From NCBI RefSeq assembly GCF_000020605.1, contig NC_012781.1, positions 682,001-746,000 on the forward strand: a DNA stretch of 64,000 bases. The letters are read 5' to 3'. Origin of the DNA: Agathobacter rectalis ATCC 33656. GTDB taxonomy: Bacteria > Bacillota > Clostridia > Lachnospirales > Lachnospiraceae. A program made the translations under genes and the position numbers. Below are positions 17,795 to 27,039 of the stretch, in pieces. The notes below the pieces were generated by a model. The model made no database searches, was not told where the DNA came from, and worked only from the letters and a program-made list of their open reading frames with translations. How positions within the stretch are numbered: the stretch's first letter is position 1; each line of letters starts with the position of its first letter.

Positions 17795-17824
17795 AAGGCG
17801 GCGGGGAGCGGCACCGGGGAATGG

Positions 17825-17847
17825 CTTCGGGCCAACATGACCCGAAG
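17825..17847. repeat. ICE palindrome copy 3
   Basis: Half-sites CTTCGGGCCA and TGACCCGAAG around ACA; it lies upstream of the sigma-like gene and is the last copy before the cargo region. Confidence 0.85.
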
Positions 17848-18025
17848 CAGCCCCATAAGAACACAAAAGCGCCCGGGCGGCATGAAGCCACACGAACGCA
17901 TGAAGTTACATATTCATTTATGTACTGCCTGATTTCACATTTATAACCAGACTGTCCCGGAGGGGGAGCTACGCTTTTTTTAGCTGGTGTAGATCATGTG
18001 TACTGTGAAAAAAGGCAAAAATAGA

Positions 18026-18190
18026 CACGGCGGCAATCCTCCTATATGCCGCCGTGGATTTACACGGTATTAGGTCGTCGTTGGTTTAAGGTAGACGAAA
18101 AGAAACGGCGGCTCTGAAAATCAAAGCCGCCGTTTCAAATGGGCGTGTCAAATTGTCTGCTCTACGACGGCTTTTTTCTTTTGCCGTCGT
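18026..18190 (-). terminator. Three stacked GC hairpins at the cargo boundary
   Basis: Three perfect stems: 10 bp (18026-18035/18047-18056), 11 bp (18103-18113/18125-18135) and 8 bp (18164-18171/18183-18190). On the minus strand the first two are followed by T-rich tails. They lie beyond the phosphoesterase stop and could insulate cargo transcription from the recombinase region. The 17848-18225 stretch holds no gene besides these. Confidence 0.65.
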
Positions 18191-18225
18191 GCGGCAGATC
18201 ATTTCAATATTCGGTTGAAGTATCG

Positions 18226-19092
18226 TTATTCGGTGTTAAGTTCTACTAATACAACCTCTGGACGATTATTAAATCGGAATGGAATAATACTATTTCCAAG
18301 GCCGCGGCTAACAACCATATTTGTCTTTTCGTCTGTATAAAGGCCGGAATCATATTTAGGAAACAGTCCTTGATTGGGGGCAACGAGCCCCCCAATAAAA
18401 GGTAATCGAAACTGCCCTCCGTGTGCATGACCACATAAAACCAAATCAACACCACAGCATACATAGGTTTCAAATAACTCTGGCCGATGTGATAGCAGTA
18501 TAGTGTAACTGTTTTCGTCATCAATAAGGCTATTCAATTTTGTGTTGACCATGGCTGGCGCTTCATTAAACATATCGCCCTTAATCGTAAAGTCAGAATC
18601 AGAAAGCCCGATAAGGGTAATCATTTCGTTGTTATGCACTAACTGTATTGCTTCATCTTCAAGGACAGTTACGCCAGACGCTTCAAGCCCTGTTTTGAAT
18701 TGATCATAATGTGAGAAGTTAGCTTCGTGGTTTCCAGTTACAAAGTAGACAGGGGCTATTTGAACAGCTTGTTTTATAAAATCAAACGCAATCTCAATGT
18801 CTGTATGTCCAGCATCGATTAAATCTCCAGTTATCACAATAATATCCGGTTCGTGTTCAGACAGCAATTCTATCAATTCTGTATTGCTTTCTCCAAATTC
18901 AGCATTATGCAAGTCGGACACTTGTGCAATCCGAAAATTAGAAAAGGCAGATGCTATGCGATCGCTGGAGATATTAACCATACTTACCATCAATGCTGAA
19001 TTGCCCCATATAGTATAGATTATCAAAACCAGCAGTATAGTTGTTAATACACAAATCTTCACCAATACTCTGGTGGAAAGGATTTTTTTCAT
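18226..19092 (-). CDS. Membrane-anchored metallophosphoesterase
   Basis: A 288-aa protein. An N-terminal transmembrane anchor (residues ~10-30) precedes a calcineurin-like phosphoesterase domain: IAQVSDLHNAEFG (metal Asp and His), ITGDLIDAGH (GD motif), VTGNHEA (GNH), and LLSHRP and LCGHAHGGQF (C-terminal His motifs). This is the YkuE-type family acting on phosphoesters such as lipid or wall precursors outside the cell. It shares a 40-bp promoter element with the ABC operon, so it probably belongs to the same two-component regulon. Confidence 0.88.
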   Translation of the reverse strand: MKKILSTRVLVKICVLTTILLVLIIYTIWGNSALMVSMVNISSDRIASAFSNFRIAQVSDLHNAEFGESNTELIELLSEHEPDIIVITGDLIDAGHTDIEIAFDFIKQAVQIAPVYFVTGNHEANFSHYDQFKTGLEASGVTVLEDEAIQLVHNNEMITLIGLSDSDFTIKGDMFNEAPAMVNTKLNSLIDDENSYTILLSHRPELFETYVCCGVDLVLCGHAHGGQFRLPFIGGLVAPNQGLFPKYDSGLYTDEKTNMVVSRGLGNSIIPFRFNNRPEVVLVELNTE

Positions 19093-19130
19093 TTTTTCCT
19101 CTCTTTCATCAACTTAATTATAAAAAAATC

Positions 19131-19170
19131 AGCTTACAAACAGGTGAATTTCAACTTACGAATTTGTAAG
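19131..19170 (-). promoter_or_regulatory. Putative response-regulator box before phosphoesterase gene
   Basis: A 40-bp block, 33 of 40 identical to 22294-22333, with repeated CTTAC/GTAAG half-sites. A TATAAT lies downstream on the minus strand (19113-19122 area). Confidence 0.7.
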
Positions 19171-19175
19171 ACAAA

Positions 19176-19203
19176 AGTGGGCGGCTTCTAAAGCCACCCG
19201 CTT
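19176..19203 (-). terminator. Terminator of the ABC/two-component operon
   Basis: On the minus strand GGGTGGCTT-TAG-AAGCCGCCC is followed by ACTTTTGTC; it lies 12 bp after the permease stop. Confidence 0.7.
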
Positions 19204-19214
19204 CAAAAGTAGAA

Positions 19215-21575
19215 TTACTGTGCGCTGATTGTATCAACAATGGACATATTGCGTATTCTCTTGATTGGCCCATGCACAGCCAGAATTACAGAGCTTACGA
19301 CAATCAACAGAATAACAGCTACCTCTGGTAATGGAGGAGTCCAAGCATCCCCCCATCTATAACTTATCAACATTCCAAACAATAGCTTGTTACAAAACAG
19401 TCCCAACACCGTACCAACTACACCGCCGATTATGGTATAGGTGAAGGCTTCTGCAACAATCATTTTACTTAGCTGTCCCATGCTAACGCCGATAGCACGG
19501 AAAGCGCCATACTGTTTCAACCGTGCAGACACACTCATGGAAATACTATTGATTATGTTAAAAATTGTAATCATTGCAATTAGGACGAGGAATCCATAGA
19601 TGAACAGCCAAAAACAATAGTAAGTTCCCATGGTACTGCTGTTACCCATGCGTTCATCAGCGAAAGTAAATGAGGAATCTACCATTTGGCGGATCACATA
19701 AACATCTTCGTCTGTTGTGCCTTTCACTAACTGCACATCAATAACCGTATATTTCGACTCGCCAGTAATTTGTTCAAATGTATCCTCTGAACAAATAATT
19801 GTTCCAACACCGGCGGCACTGTAAAACGGACAGTCGGACAACATTCCCACGATTTGGATTTCTTTACTTTGTCCGTTTGTATTCAACGATACAGTATCGC
19901 CTATTTGTATTGTGTTCTGCGAATTATAAACAATTAAGCCCGTCCCTAAATCAGTTTGCACAGATTCCAGAGAACCCTCTAATAAATAGTCCTTTGCCCA
20001 ATCAAATTGATACTGCTCATAAGAGATTAAATCCATCTTTTTTTCAATACCGTTTGTGACAGACGGAACCTCGTATGCAAATTTTCTTCCATACGCTAAA
20101 TCCACAACAGGATTTTCCTTTAGATCATCAAGTAATGCTTTGTCAATAGCACAGGCGTTATCAGGGCTTATGATAGATAAATCTGCTGTCCAAGGTTGGA
20201 GCGGTGTTAAGGTATGCTGCATGAACTCAACTGTTACAGAGAATGAAAGGAAAAGGATAATACTGAGAGCAAATGAGCTTGTCATCAAAAACAGATTTTT
20301 CCGATTTGCTTTTGCATGATAAATTCCAAGTGCTGTATCAATCTTAAGCAGTTGTGTATTAGCAGCATTTCTTGCAGGCTCCAAGTCGTTTGCATTACCG
20401 GAAACCGCTGCCAACGGAGATACTTTTGCTGCTTTCTTTGCCGGAGAATAGGCAGCGAACAAAACCGTTACCAAGCCCACAACGATTCCTGCAAGAATAC
20501 TTGGTACGCTAAATCCGAATGTAGACATCGCTTTGAAAAATTCCGGACTTAGGAAACGCAAAATCGCACATAAGACCCAAATGACAACTATACCGATGGA
20601 AATACCCACAGGGATTGCCAAACGGCACCAACTAAGCGCCTCTTTCCGTATTAAGCGCATAATCTGTTTTGGTGTTGCACCGATACAGCGCATAAGGCCG
20701 AAAAATTCGGTACGCTGGGCTACATTGCTGTTCAGGCTGCTTGCAATCATCATAATACCAGCTAACATTACCAGTACAAACAATACAGCCGCAGCCAAGT
20801 AAACCTGTAACAAAAAGGGAACGCGGCTTTGTCCAAGCAATCCAAGCAGATTGTTGTTGGAAGATATTTGTTCATTCGATAAATTGCATTGTTCTTTCAA
20901 ATCTGCAATTTTCCCTTGTATATTTCTTGTGTTTGCAAATTGAGTAAAAAACATAATGCCGTAATCATTCGGCTCCCCGTCTGATACATTCGGATAAATC
21001 GCGCAGTAATCCTCTGTGTTCAAAATGATGCCGTAGGAGTCGCCACTCATGATCGAGGCGGTATTATTCATAAATCCTGATATGGTAAAATTCAGTTTAT
21101 CGCCATCAGGAGTTTCTACGGCAATGGGATCACCAATCGCAACACCCATTATCTGCTTTGCATTTTCAGTCACCAACGCTTCATTACTTGTCTGTGGAAA
21201 AACACCTTCTTCAAGTTGGTCAGTCCAGATTTCAGTTATATAGCTTTCATCACAACCGCATATCGCTACATCTTTTCCACCCAAAGTGTAGCCTAAATCT
21301 CCACGATAATTGAGTACGCCATACGGTGAAAATACTTCAATATCAGGGCGTGAAGCAATAATTGCTGCTTCTTCATTGCTGATATTCTTAATGGCAATAT
21401 GCCAATTCCCAGACTCCTGCTGTGCCTGCAAAATCTGGCTGCGGATGAACATATCTGCCATTCCAAAAATAGTTGTAACCAGAAATACCGCCAGCACAAT
21501 GCAGAAAATAGACATTCTGCTTTGCTTCTTGTGGATTTTTGCGGATATGGGAACAAGGTCAAGATAATGCTTCAT
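19215..21575 (-). CDS. FtsX-family ABC transporter permease
   Basis: A 786-aa protein with the duplicated MacB/FtsX plan: a first transmembrane helix (~20-42), a large extracellular domain, three helices (~258-380) forming one FtsX domain, a second N-terminal helix (~430-450), another extracellular domain, and three C-terminal helices (~660-775). Permeases of this type with an adjacent ATPase and two-component system usually export or sense antimicrobial peptides and lipids. The start overlaps the ATPase 3' end by 17 bp. Confidence 0.92.
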   Translation of the reverse strand: MKHYLDLVPISAKIHKKQSRMSIFCIVLAVFLVTTIFGMADMFIRSQILQAQQESGNWHIAIKNISNEEAAIIASRPDIEVFSPYGVLNYRGDLGYTLGGKDVAICGCDESYITEIWTDQLEEGVFPQTSNEALVTENAKQIMGVAIGDPIAVETPDGDKLNFTISGFMNNTASIMSGDSYGIILNTEDYCAIYPNVSDGEPNDYGIMFFTQFANTRNIQGKIADLKEQCNLSNEQISSNNNLLGLLGQSRVPFLLQVYLAAAVLFVLVMLAGIMMIASSLNSNVAQRTEFFGLMRCIGATPKQIMRLIRKEALSWCRLAIPVGISIGIVVIWVLCAILRFLSPEFFKAMSTFGFSVPSILAGIVVGLVTVLFAAYSPAKKAAKVSPLAAVSGNANDLEPARNAANTQLLKIDTALGIYHAKANRKNLFLMTSSFALSIILFLSFSVTVEFMQHTLTPLQPWTADLSIISPDNACAIDKALLDDLKENPVVDLAYGRKFAYEVPSVTNGIEKKMDLISYEQYQFDWAKDYLLEGSLESVQTDLGTGLIVYNSQNTIQIGDTVSLNTNGQSKEIQIVGMLSDCPFYSAAGVGTIICSEDTFEQITGESKYTVIDVQLVKGTTDEDVYVIRQMVDSSFTFADERMGNSSTMGTYYCFWLFIYGFLVLIAMITIFNIINSISMSVSARLKQYGAFRAIGVSMGQLSKMIVAEAFTYTIIGGVVGTVLGLFCNKLLFGMLISYRWGDAWTPPLPEVAVILLIVVSSVILAVHGPIKRIRNMSIVDTISAQ

Positions 21576-22260
21576 TTGTTTTTCCTCCCAAATCCGTCAA
21601 AACGCCATCTGATACCCGGAACACCCGATCAACGGATGCAGTCAAATCCTTATTGTGGGTAATCATCAGGATTGTTTGCTGATAGCGACGGGACGCCTGC
21701 GTAAGCAGGGCGATAACATCCTGACTATTCTTGCTGTCCAGATTGCCAGTAGGTTCATCTGCCAGAATCAGTTTGGGCTTTGTGATTAACGCCCGGCCAA
21801 TGGCAACACGCTGCTGCTGTCCGCCGGATAGTTGGCTCGGCAGGTGATGTCGACGCTCGGTAAGTCCCAAGAGTTCCAAAATTTCTTCTACTGCTGCCGG
21901 GTCTGGTTTGCGATAGTCCAAAAGAAGCGGAAACATGATATTCTGCTCCACATTCAGCTCGGAAACCAACTGAAAGGATTGGAAGATAAAGCCGATATTA
22001 CGACGGCGGAAAATCGTGCGCTGTTCCTCTTTCATGGAAAACAGGTCTTGTTCATCAATCCAAATGTGGCCGGAAGTAGGGGTATCCAAAGCTCCAATAC
22101 AGTTCAGTAATGTGCTTTTGCCAGAACCGGATTCACCCACAACGGCAGCAAATTCGCCTTTATCCAGGGAGAAGGAAACCTTCTTCAACGCTTCGACTTT
22201 CGCCTCACCCTTGCCATAAGTTTTACATAAATCTTGTACTTTCAATATTTCCATAGTCAT
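21559..22260 (-). CDS. ABC transporter ATP-binding protein (MacB/LolD type)
   Basis: 233 aa from ATG 22260 (AAAGGAGG upstream; ATG 22254 is possible). Walker [11 protein letters not shown]-loop FQSFQL, signature [15 protein letters not shown], Walker [14 protein letters not shown] and the His switch ITHN are all intact. It powers the FtsX permease encoded downstream. A response-regulator-type box lies 34-73 bp upstream. Confidence 0.95.
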   Translation of the reverse strand: MTMEILKVQDLCKTYGKGEAKVEALKKVSFSLDKGEFAAVVGESGSGKSTLLNCIGALDTPTSGHIWIDEQDLFSMKEEQRTIFRRRNIGFIFQSFQLVSELNVEQNIMFPLLLDYRKPDPAAVEEILELLGLTERRHHLPSQLSGGQQQRVAIGRALITKPKLILADEPTGNLDSKNSQDVIALLTQASRRYQQTILMITHNKDLTASVDRVFRVSDGVLTDLGGKTNEALS

Positions 22261-22293
22261 CAGTACCTCCTTTCTCAAAAGGATAGCAAAAAC

Positions 22294-22333
22294 AGCTTAC
22301 AAGCAGGTGAATTTGACCTTACAGATCCGTAAG
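22294..22333 (-). promoter_or_regulatory. Putative response-regulator box before ABC operon
   Basis: A 40-bp block nearly repeated at 19131-19170. It overlaps the 3' end of the histidine kinase gene, so the transporter is likely transcribed from its own promoter under the two-component system. Confidence 0.7.
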
Positions 22334-23548
22334 GAAAGATAGTGTAAACAGCGTACCTTTTCCGACTTCACTTTGTACGGAGATAACACCGTTTTGACCC
22401 TCAATAATGGACTTGGCAAGGGGAAGCCCCAGCCCGATTCCTTGTGTATCAAGGGAATGTTTGCTGCGATAAAAGCGTTTAAAGATATGGTAAATATCTT
22501 CCGGGACTATGCCGTTACCATTATCAGAAATAAAAATCCGAAACATAGCAGGAGTGCGCTCCCATGTAATACGGACAATACCGCCAGCTTGCGTGTGATC
22601 CAGTGCATTTTTTACAATGTTTCCAATCGCTTCACCTGTCCATTCCATGTCACAAATAAGCTGCTGTTCACCATCGCCATCTATCTGAATCTGCTTGCTT
22701 TCGCTTTTAGCCCTGGTGGTTAGGTCATTGACTGAATGAGCTATCAGCTCGGACACACGGCAACTTTTTTTCTCAAAAATGATGTTTCCCGTATCCAGTC
22801 GGGTTATCTTCAACATGGATAAGATTAACTGCTCCATACGCTTTAGAGAAATACCCATCTTCGCCGCAAACTGTTTGACCGTTTCTGCATTTTCTGGCTC
22901 ACTTTCAATGATCTCCTGATACATAGTGAGGGCTGCCAGAGGCGTTTTGAGCTGGTGAGATATATCGGATATGGTGTCTTTCAAAAACTCTTTTGCTTTA
23001 CGTTCTGTTTCATTTTTGGATTGGAGCATAGTTGCAAGCTGTTCTATCGAAGAAAACACTTGGTAGATAGCCCCCTCATAATTCTGCGGTAAATGACAAG
23101 AGTAATCCCCGTTGATGTAATTTAGCAATATTCTGTCGACCTGTTGATACAATCGCTTCCTTTTCCAGAAAAAAATAAATATTCCTATGGCAAGCACAAA
23201 GAGAAAAAATAGCACAGTGCATAGCATGGCGCAGAAAGCGGAACGCTGAAATTGATTGAAATAAGGCCGCATACTGCTTTCTGACTGTTTTCCCAAACCC
23301 GCAGCCGCTAATAATGACCTACCATCGTCACTGATGTCTGTGTTCGTAAAGGCAACTGCAACCACTTCTTTCGGAACACCCTGTTCCAAAAGTGAGGATG
23401 AAACCGCTTCATCATGTTTGAGCCATAGGACTTCCGCATCGTTCACCTGATAAATAGTCAAAACGGTTGCTGTACCTACAAACAGCAGAGCAAACAAAGT
23501 CAAAAATAGCAGGAACCCTTTAATCTGTCTATCTTGGTACAAACTCAT
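22319..23548 (-). CDS. Sensor histidine kinase
   Basis: 409 aa from ATG 23548. Two transmembrane helices (~12-35 and ~105-130) flank a short extracellular sensor, then a HAMP-like linker. The phospho-acceptor box is SHQLKTPLAAL, the N box NIVKNALDH, then DNGNGI, FKRFYRSK and GIGLGL of the ATP lid. It overlaps its response regulator by 4 bp. It probably senses a compound handled by the neighbouring transporter. Confidence 0.93.
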   Translation of the reverse strand: MSLYQDRQIKGFLLFLTLFALLFVGTATVLTIYQVNDAEVLWLKHDEAVSSSLLEQGVPKEVVAVAFTNTDISDDGRSLLAAAGLGKQSESSMRPYFNQFQRSAFCAMLCTVLFFLFVLAIGIFIFFWKRKRLYQQVDRILLNYINGDYSCHLPQNYEGAIYQVFSSIEQLATMLQSKNETERKAKEFLKDTISDISHQLKTPLAALTMYQEIIESEPENAETVKQFAAKMGISLKRMEQLILSMLKITRLDTGNIIFEKKSCRVSELIAHSVNDLTTRAKSESKQIQIDGDGEQQLICDMEWTGEAIGNIVKNALDHTQAGGIVRITWERTPAMFRIFISDNGNGIVPEDIYHIFKRFYRSKHSLDTQGIGLGLPLAKSIIEGQNGVISVQSEVGKGTLFTLSFLTDL

Positions 23549-24243
23549 ATAGACACCTCTTTCCATTGGTAGCCGAACCCACGAATGGTTATAAGGTGTT
23601 CTGGATGGGACGGATTGGTTTCCACTTTTTCACGAAGCCGCCGTACATAGACGGACAGGGTATTATCATCAACAAAATTTCCTGTATCATCCCACAGCTC
23701 ATTTAGAATGATGTCCCTTGTCACAACGCGATTTGCGTTTCTTACCAGCAGACAAAGCAAACGATATTCGGCGCTTGTCAAATCCAATGCTTTTCCCTTT
23801 AAGGTTGCACGGCTACCCAACAGATCAATGGTAATGTCGCCACATTCCATAGAAGTGTTTTTTTCGCTTTTGGAAACTCCGGCCCGACGCAACAGCGCCC
23901 GGATGCGGGAACACAATTCCCCCAGTTTGAAAGGCTTGGTGATATAATCGTCCCCACCGCTATCTAATCCACGAATTATGCTGACTTCTTCATCCGATGC
24001 AGTCAGGAATATAATCGGTATCTGCTGATTTTCTTTTCTTACTCTTTCGCATACGTCAAATCCTGTTCCATCTGGCAGAGTAACATCCAAAATCAATAAA
24101 TCGTATCGGTCGAGTTCGGATAAGTATTGTTTTGCTTCACATACTGTACGGGCAACTTCAACATCAAATTCATTCTTTTTCAAAGAGTAGACCAAGCCAT
24201 CTATTAGACTGACATCATCCTCCAATAGCAATATTCTATTCAT
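23545..24243 (-). CDS. OmpR-family response regulator
   Basis: 232 aa: an N-terminal receiver domain (acidic EDD, phospho-Asp in LLILDVTLPDG, Lys in YITKPF) and a C-terminal winged helix (LTSAEYRLLCLL ... VDDNTLSVYVRRLREK ... TIRGFGYQW). It pairs with the overlapping kinase gene. Likely targets are the repeated boxes at 22294 and 19131. Confidence 0.94.
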   Translation of the reverse strand: MNRILLLEDDVSLIDGLVYSLKKNEFDVEVARTVCEAKQYLSELDRYDLLILDVTLPDGTGFDVCERVRKENQQIPIIFLTASDEEVSIIRGLDSGGDDYITKPFKLGELCSRIRALLRRAGVSKSEKNTSMECGDITIDLLGSRATLKGKALDLTSAEYRLLCLLVRNANRVVTRDIILNELWDDTGNFVDDNTLSVYVRRLREKVETNPSHPEHLITIRGFGYQWKEVSI

Positions 24244-24424
24244 GTTTTAATTCCTTTCCTTGTTTTGTCCTCATATCCACAGGTTTCTCCGCGTCTTTCG
24301 GGATCAACCAGATTGTAGCCATCTTCACAGCGCCGGGAATACGGCCACCGGCGCAATAATAGTTTATCCGTCGAGGGGTCACGCCCCACTTTTCGGCAGC
24401 CTCTTTCAATGTCATATAGTCCAT
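24236..24424 (-). CDS. Small MerR/excisionase-like DNA-binding protein
   Basis: 62 aa from ATG 24424 with GGAGG. A single winged-HTH of excisionase type: MTLKEAAEKWGVTPRRINYYCAGGRIPGAVKMATIWLIPKDAEKP. It overlaps the response regulator by 8 bp, so it heads the cargo operon. It could act as a regulator of that operon or, less likely, as an excisionase. Confidence 0.8.
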   Translation of the reverse strand: MDYMTLKEAAEKWGVTPRRINYYCAGGRIPGAVKMATIWLIPKDAEKPVDMRTKQGKELKHE

Positions 24425-24699
24425 TTCGCACCTCCACAGGATATATTATTAGGGTTGAGCAAAACGCGCGTTTTGCAAAGCTGAGTCACAATATATAGAG
24501 CTCAAATGAGCTGGATAGTACTATTTAATGTATAGCCTTATGAGCAAATCGGAGTTTTGCTCAACCCTATATATTATAGTTCTCTGCCTCGAATAATACA
24601 AGTTAGAGCCTACACGGATACGAAATAAAATACTACTTAATGTAAAATTTCATTACATTCTCATAATCCAACCCGAAATGTAGAATGATATAGGGTGAT
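24425..24699. promoter_or_regulatory. Divergent regulatory region with nested dyads
   Basis: It lies between the divergent genes at 24424 and 24700. AGGGTTGAGCAAAAC (24451-24465) is repeated inverted at 24554-24568, a perfect 15-bp match 88 bp apart. Nested in the left arm is a perfect 18-bp palindrome (24459-24476), and GAGCTCAAATGAGCT lies between the arms. No gene is seen; it is probably an operator region for one or both flanking regulators. Confidence 0.65.
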
Positions 24700-25065
24700 A
24701 TGAAAATGAACCAAGATGAAAGAAGGTTTGACTTCCACGGCCTCGGGGCGGCTCTCAAACGAGCCAGAGAAGAAAAGGGCTGGACACAAGCCTATGTTGC
24801 GGAATTAGTAGACCGTGACTCCCGTACCATTATGAATATTGAGAACAAAGGTCAATATCCCAGCTTCGACCTTTTTGTTAAACTCATTACTATGTTTGAC
24901 GTTTCAGTTGACCAGTTTATTCATGCGGACGGAGGGGCAAGGTCAAGCTCTTGTAGAAAGCACATTGATGTACTTCTAAACTCCATGAATGAAAAAGAGC
25001 TTGTCGTAATAGAAGCCACAGCCGAGGGCATTAAGAAAGCCAGAGAAACGGAGGTTCCAGAATAA
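24700..25065 (+). CDS. XRE-family regulator
   Basis: A 121-aa protein with an N-terminal XRE domain (LGAALKRAREEKGWTQAYVAELVDRDSRTIMNIENKGQYPSFDLFVKLITMFDVSVDQFI) and a short helical C-terminus. It is the only plus-strand gene of the cargo region and diverges from the two-component operon across a dyad-rich region. Likely a repressor of the cargo module or itself. Confidence 0.88.
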   Translation: MKMNQDERRFDFHGLGAALKRAREEKGWTQAYVAELVDRDSRTIMNIENKGQYPSFDLFVKLITMFDVSVDQFIHADGGARSSSCRKHIDVLLNSMNEKELVVIEATAEGIKKARETEVPE

Positions 25066-25079
25066 GGGCCTCTGTTTTT
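25044..25079 (+). terminator. Terminator of XRE gene
   Basis: GGAGG ... CCTCTG pairing across the stop codon is followed by seven T. Confidence 0.5.
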
Positions 25080-25177
25080 TTGCGCTATTTTAGGGGCTGT
25101 CGCTAAGTGGCAAGCAATGCCTCTGTGGCCACAAGTGGCACAAAGGCGGCTTGTTGGGGCTCGCCCCAAACCCGTAT

Positions 25178-25200
25178 CTTCGGGCCAACATGGCCCGAAG
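25178..25200. repeat. ICE palindrome copy 4
   Basis: Perfect half-sites CTTCGGGCCA/TGGCCCGAAG around ACA, 34 bp beyond the relaxase stop; the first copy after the cargo region. Confidence 0.88.
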
Positions 25201-25234
25201 TGTCAGCGTCGCTTTGCTCCTTATTTTCATAACC

Positions 25235-26650
25235 TTAACGCTCCTTTTCCTGCTTTCTTCCCGGCTCGGTGTAGCCCATCAGAGTGTCAATGTTCGCCTT
25301 GATCGTGACGAGCTCCTGCATATCCCGTCGTGCCTTCTGGTATTCTCCATAGAGCTGTTTTTTCTTTGCTGTGAGCTTGCGGCCTTCCTCCTTCAGCACA
25401 TCCATTTTAGGGAGCTTCGCCCCGCCCAGCAGAGAGCGCATTTCCGCTTGTGCAGCCCGGTACAGTTCAAGGTCGGCCTCATGCTCCGCAAGGAATTTCC
25501 GGCTGTACTTCGTCACCTTATACTGCTCAAAGACTGGGCGGGTTTTGGCATACTGAACCGTTGCGGCCTTTAGCCCGGCATTGGTTTTCATGGCCTGTTC
25601 CGTCTGCTTGACCTGTTCGGAAATAACATGGAAACGGTCTGCCGCCTCGGTGGCTTTCTTCGCCAACTGCTCATAATCGGTCAGGTTATTGTCCTGTATA
25701 TAGGCAAGAGCGGCGGCCATCTGCTTAATGTTAAATACCTTCGCCCAGCGTTCATATCCCGGCCCCTTACCGGCAGCCAGCTTTGCTTGAATATCCACCG
25801 CCAGACTGATTTTCCGCTCCGAGCGCCCGGGGCGTTTTTCTTTGCCCTCAATGGCGGACAGAACATCTTGCAAGTCGTAGCCGTCCCCCAGCGTGGAGGC
25901 ACGCAGACGGGTGAAGCGTTCCTGTCCCTGCCCGGTCAGCCGGAAGCTGATACCGCCGCCTCGAACCGTCTTGACCTCATACCCGGCCCGCTTCATCAAA
26001 TTGAGAAATTCGTCCAGATCAGCGGGGCGTTCCGCCAGCGCAGTATCAATAGCAAGGCGCAGTCGGTCCTGATAGGAAATCGGCCCTTTCCGGTCTTTCT
26101 GCCACTCCCCATAGTTCCGATACTTGCTCTTGCTCCGGGGCTTCGGGTTCTCCACGATGGACAGCCCGTTTTCAAGGCACAGCCTGTCAGAGAGCCGCCG
26201 AAGGGCGAAGCTGGAGCCCCAAAAATTTCGGAATTTCCGGGTGCAGTCAAGGGTGGTGGAGTTGTAATAAATGTGACAATGGATGTGCTGCTTATCGGTG
26301 TGCGTGGTAACGATAAAAGCGTGCCGCCCCTTTGTCCAGCGCATAGCCAGCTCATAGCCGATACGGTTCGCCTCCTTCGGGGTGATCTCGCCCGGATAGA
26401 AGGATTGTCGTATCTGATAGCACAGCACATTATTTTCTTTCTTCTGTTCCCGGCCCGTCATAGCGGCATAGCTGGCCTTTGCCAAAAGGAACTCGTCCGC
26501 CACGGTGGCCGGATCACATTCATAAGCGGAGATATACTTTCCGCTTTCTGTTTTCTCCGGGTCCTTGCCATAGTCCAGACAATCCCGGATAGCCTCAGCA
26601 ATCGTTTCGCCTTCGCCCGCATGGCGTTGTAACAAAGTTGTGGTAGCCAA
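25235..26650 (-). CDS. Relaxase (MobA/VirD2-like) of the ICE
   Basis: A 471-aa protein starting with TTG at 26650, 8 nt after GGAGG. The N-terminal relaxase domain has the metal-binding three-His motif in THTDKQHIHCHIYYNST (~residues 115-131) and an upstream Tyr-bearing segment. The C-terminal half is helical with coiled-coil character. It nicks oriT and leads the strand through the type IV system. It is the last gene of the transfer region. Confidence 0.93.
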   Translation of the reverse strand: MATTTLLQRHAGEGETIAEAIRDCLDYGKDPEKTESGKYISAYECDPATVADEFLLAKASYAAMTGREQKKENNVLCYQIRQSFYPGEITPKEANRIGYELAMRWTKGRHAFIVTTHTDKQHIHCHIYYNSTTLDCTRKFRNFWGSSFALRRLSDRLCLENGLSIVENPKPRSKSKYRNYGEWQKDRKGPISYQDRLRLAIDTALAERPADLDEFLNLMKRAGYEVKTVRGGGISFRLTGQGQERFTRLRASTLGDGYDLQDVLSAIEGKEKRPGRSERKISLAVDIQAKLAAGKGPGYERWAKVFNIKQMAAALAYIQDNNLTDYEQLAKKATEAADRFHVISEQVKQTEQAMKTNAGLKAATVQYAKTRPVFEQYKVTKYSRKFLAEHEADLELYRAAQAEMRSLLGGAKLPKMDVLKEEGRKLTAKKKQLYGEYQKARRDMQELVTIKANIDTLMGYTEPGRKQEKER

Positions 26651-26702
26651 AAATCATTCCTCCTTTCCATGAGAAAGGGGCGGCCCATTCAGACCGCCCC
26701 GA

Positions 26703-26725
26703 CTTCGGGCCAGTATGGCCCGAGG
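26703..26725. repeat. ICE palindrome copy 5
   Basis: Between the relaxase ribosome site and the membrane protein stop. Confidence 0.85.
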
Positions 26726-26729
26726 CTGC

Positions 26730-27020
26730 TTAACTTGCCAGAAACCGGTACAGAGCGGATTTGCCTCCGTCCAGCACCCAAAGAAGGGAGCCCGCCGCCG
26801 CTTGCAGTCCATACGGCGAAAGAAGGAAGGCAAGAAACAGAAATACAATCCCACCTATGGGCGTCGGCGTGAAAAAGAGAGCGACACCCAGCACCGCCAG
26901 GATCACAGAGGCAATCGTCAGCAGGACGGCACAAATATCAAACAGGAACACCAGCAGAGCCGCCAGAAGGGACAACGCCAAAGCAAAGGGAGCAACCAAT
27001 ATTTTCAGCAGTATCTTCAT
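26730..27020 (-). CDS. Small conjugative-element membrane protein (CD1845-like)
   Basis: 96 aa from ATG 27020 (GGAGG 8 nt upstream). It has two to three hydrophobic helices (LVAPFALALSLLAALLVFLFDICAVLL, then VILAVLGVALFF and IGGIVFLFLAFLL). Small membrane proteins of this type accompany relaxase genes in CTn elements; the mechanism is unknown. It is transcribed from the promoter module at 27040-27113. Confidence 0.75.
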   Translation of the reverse strand: MKILLKILVAPFALALSLLAALLVFLFDICAVLLTIASVILAVLGVALFFTPTPIGGIVFLFLAFLLSPYGLQAAAGSLLWVLDGGKSALYRFLAS

Positions 27021-27039
27021 CTTCAAAACCTCCTTTATC

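Noticed and set aside
19215-22260. ABC transporter as exporter of the cluster peptide
   Set aside because: It lies inside the ICE, with different base composition and its own two-component regulation; it arrived separately from the peptide cluster.
25628-26632. Long plus-strand open frames in the ICE (for example 25628-26632, 37307-38566, 55858-57426)
   Set aside because: They are antisense shadows of well-supported minus-strand genes in GC-rich DNA and lack ribosome sites or domain similarity.
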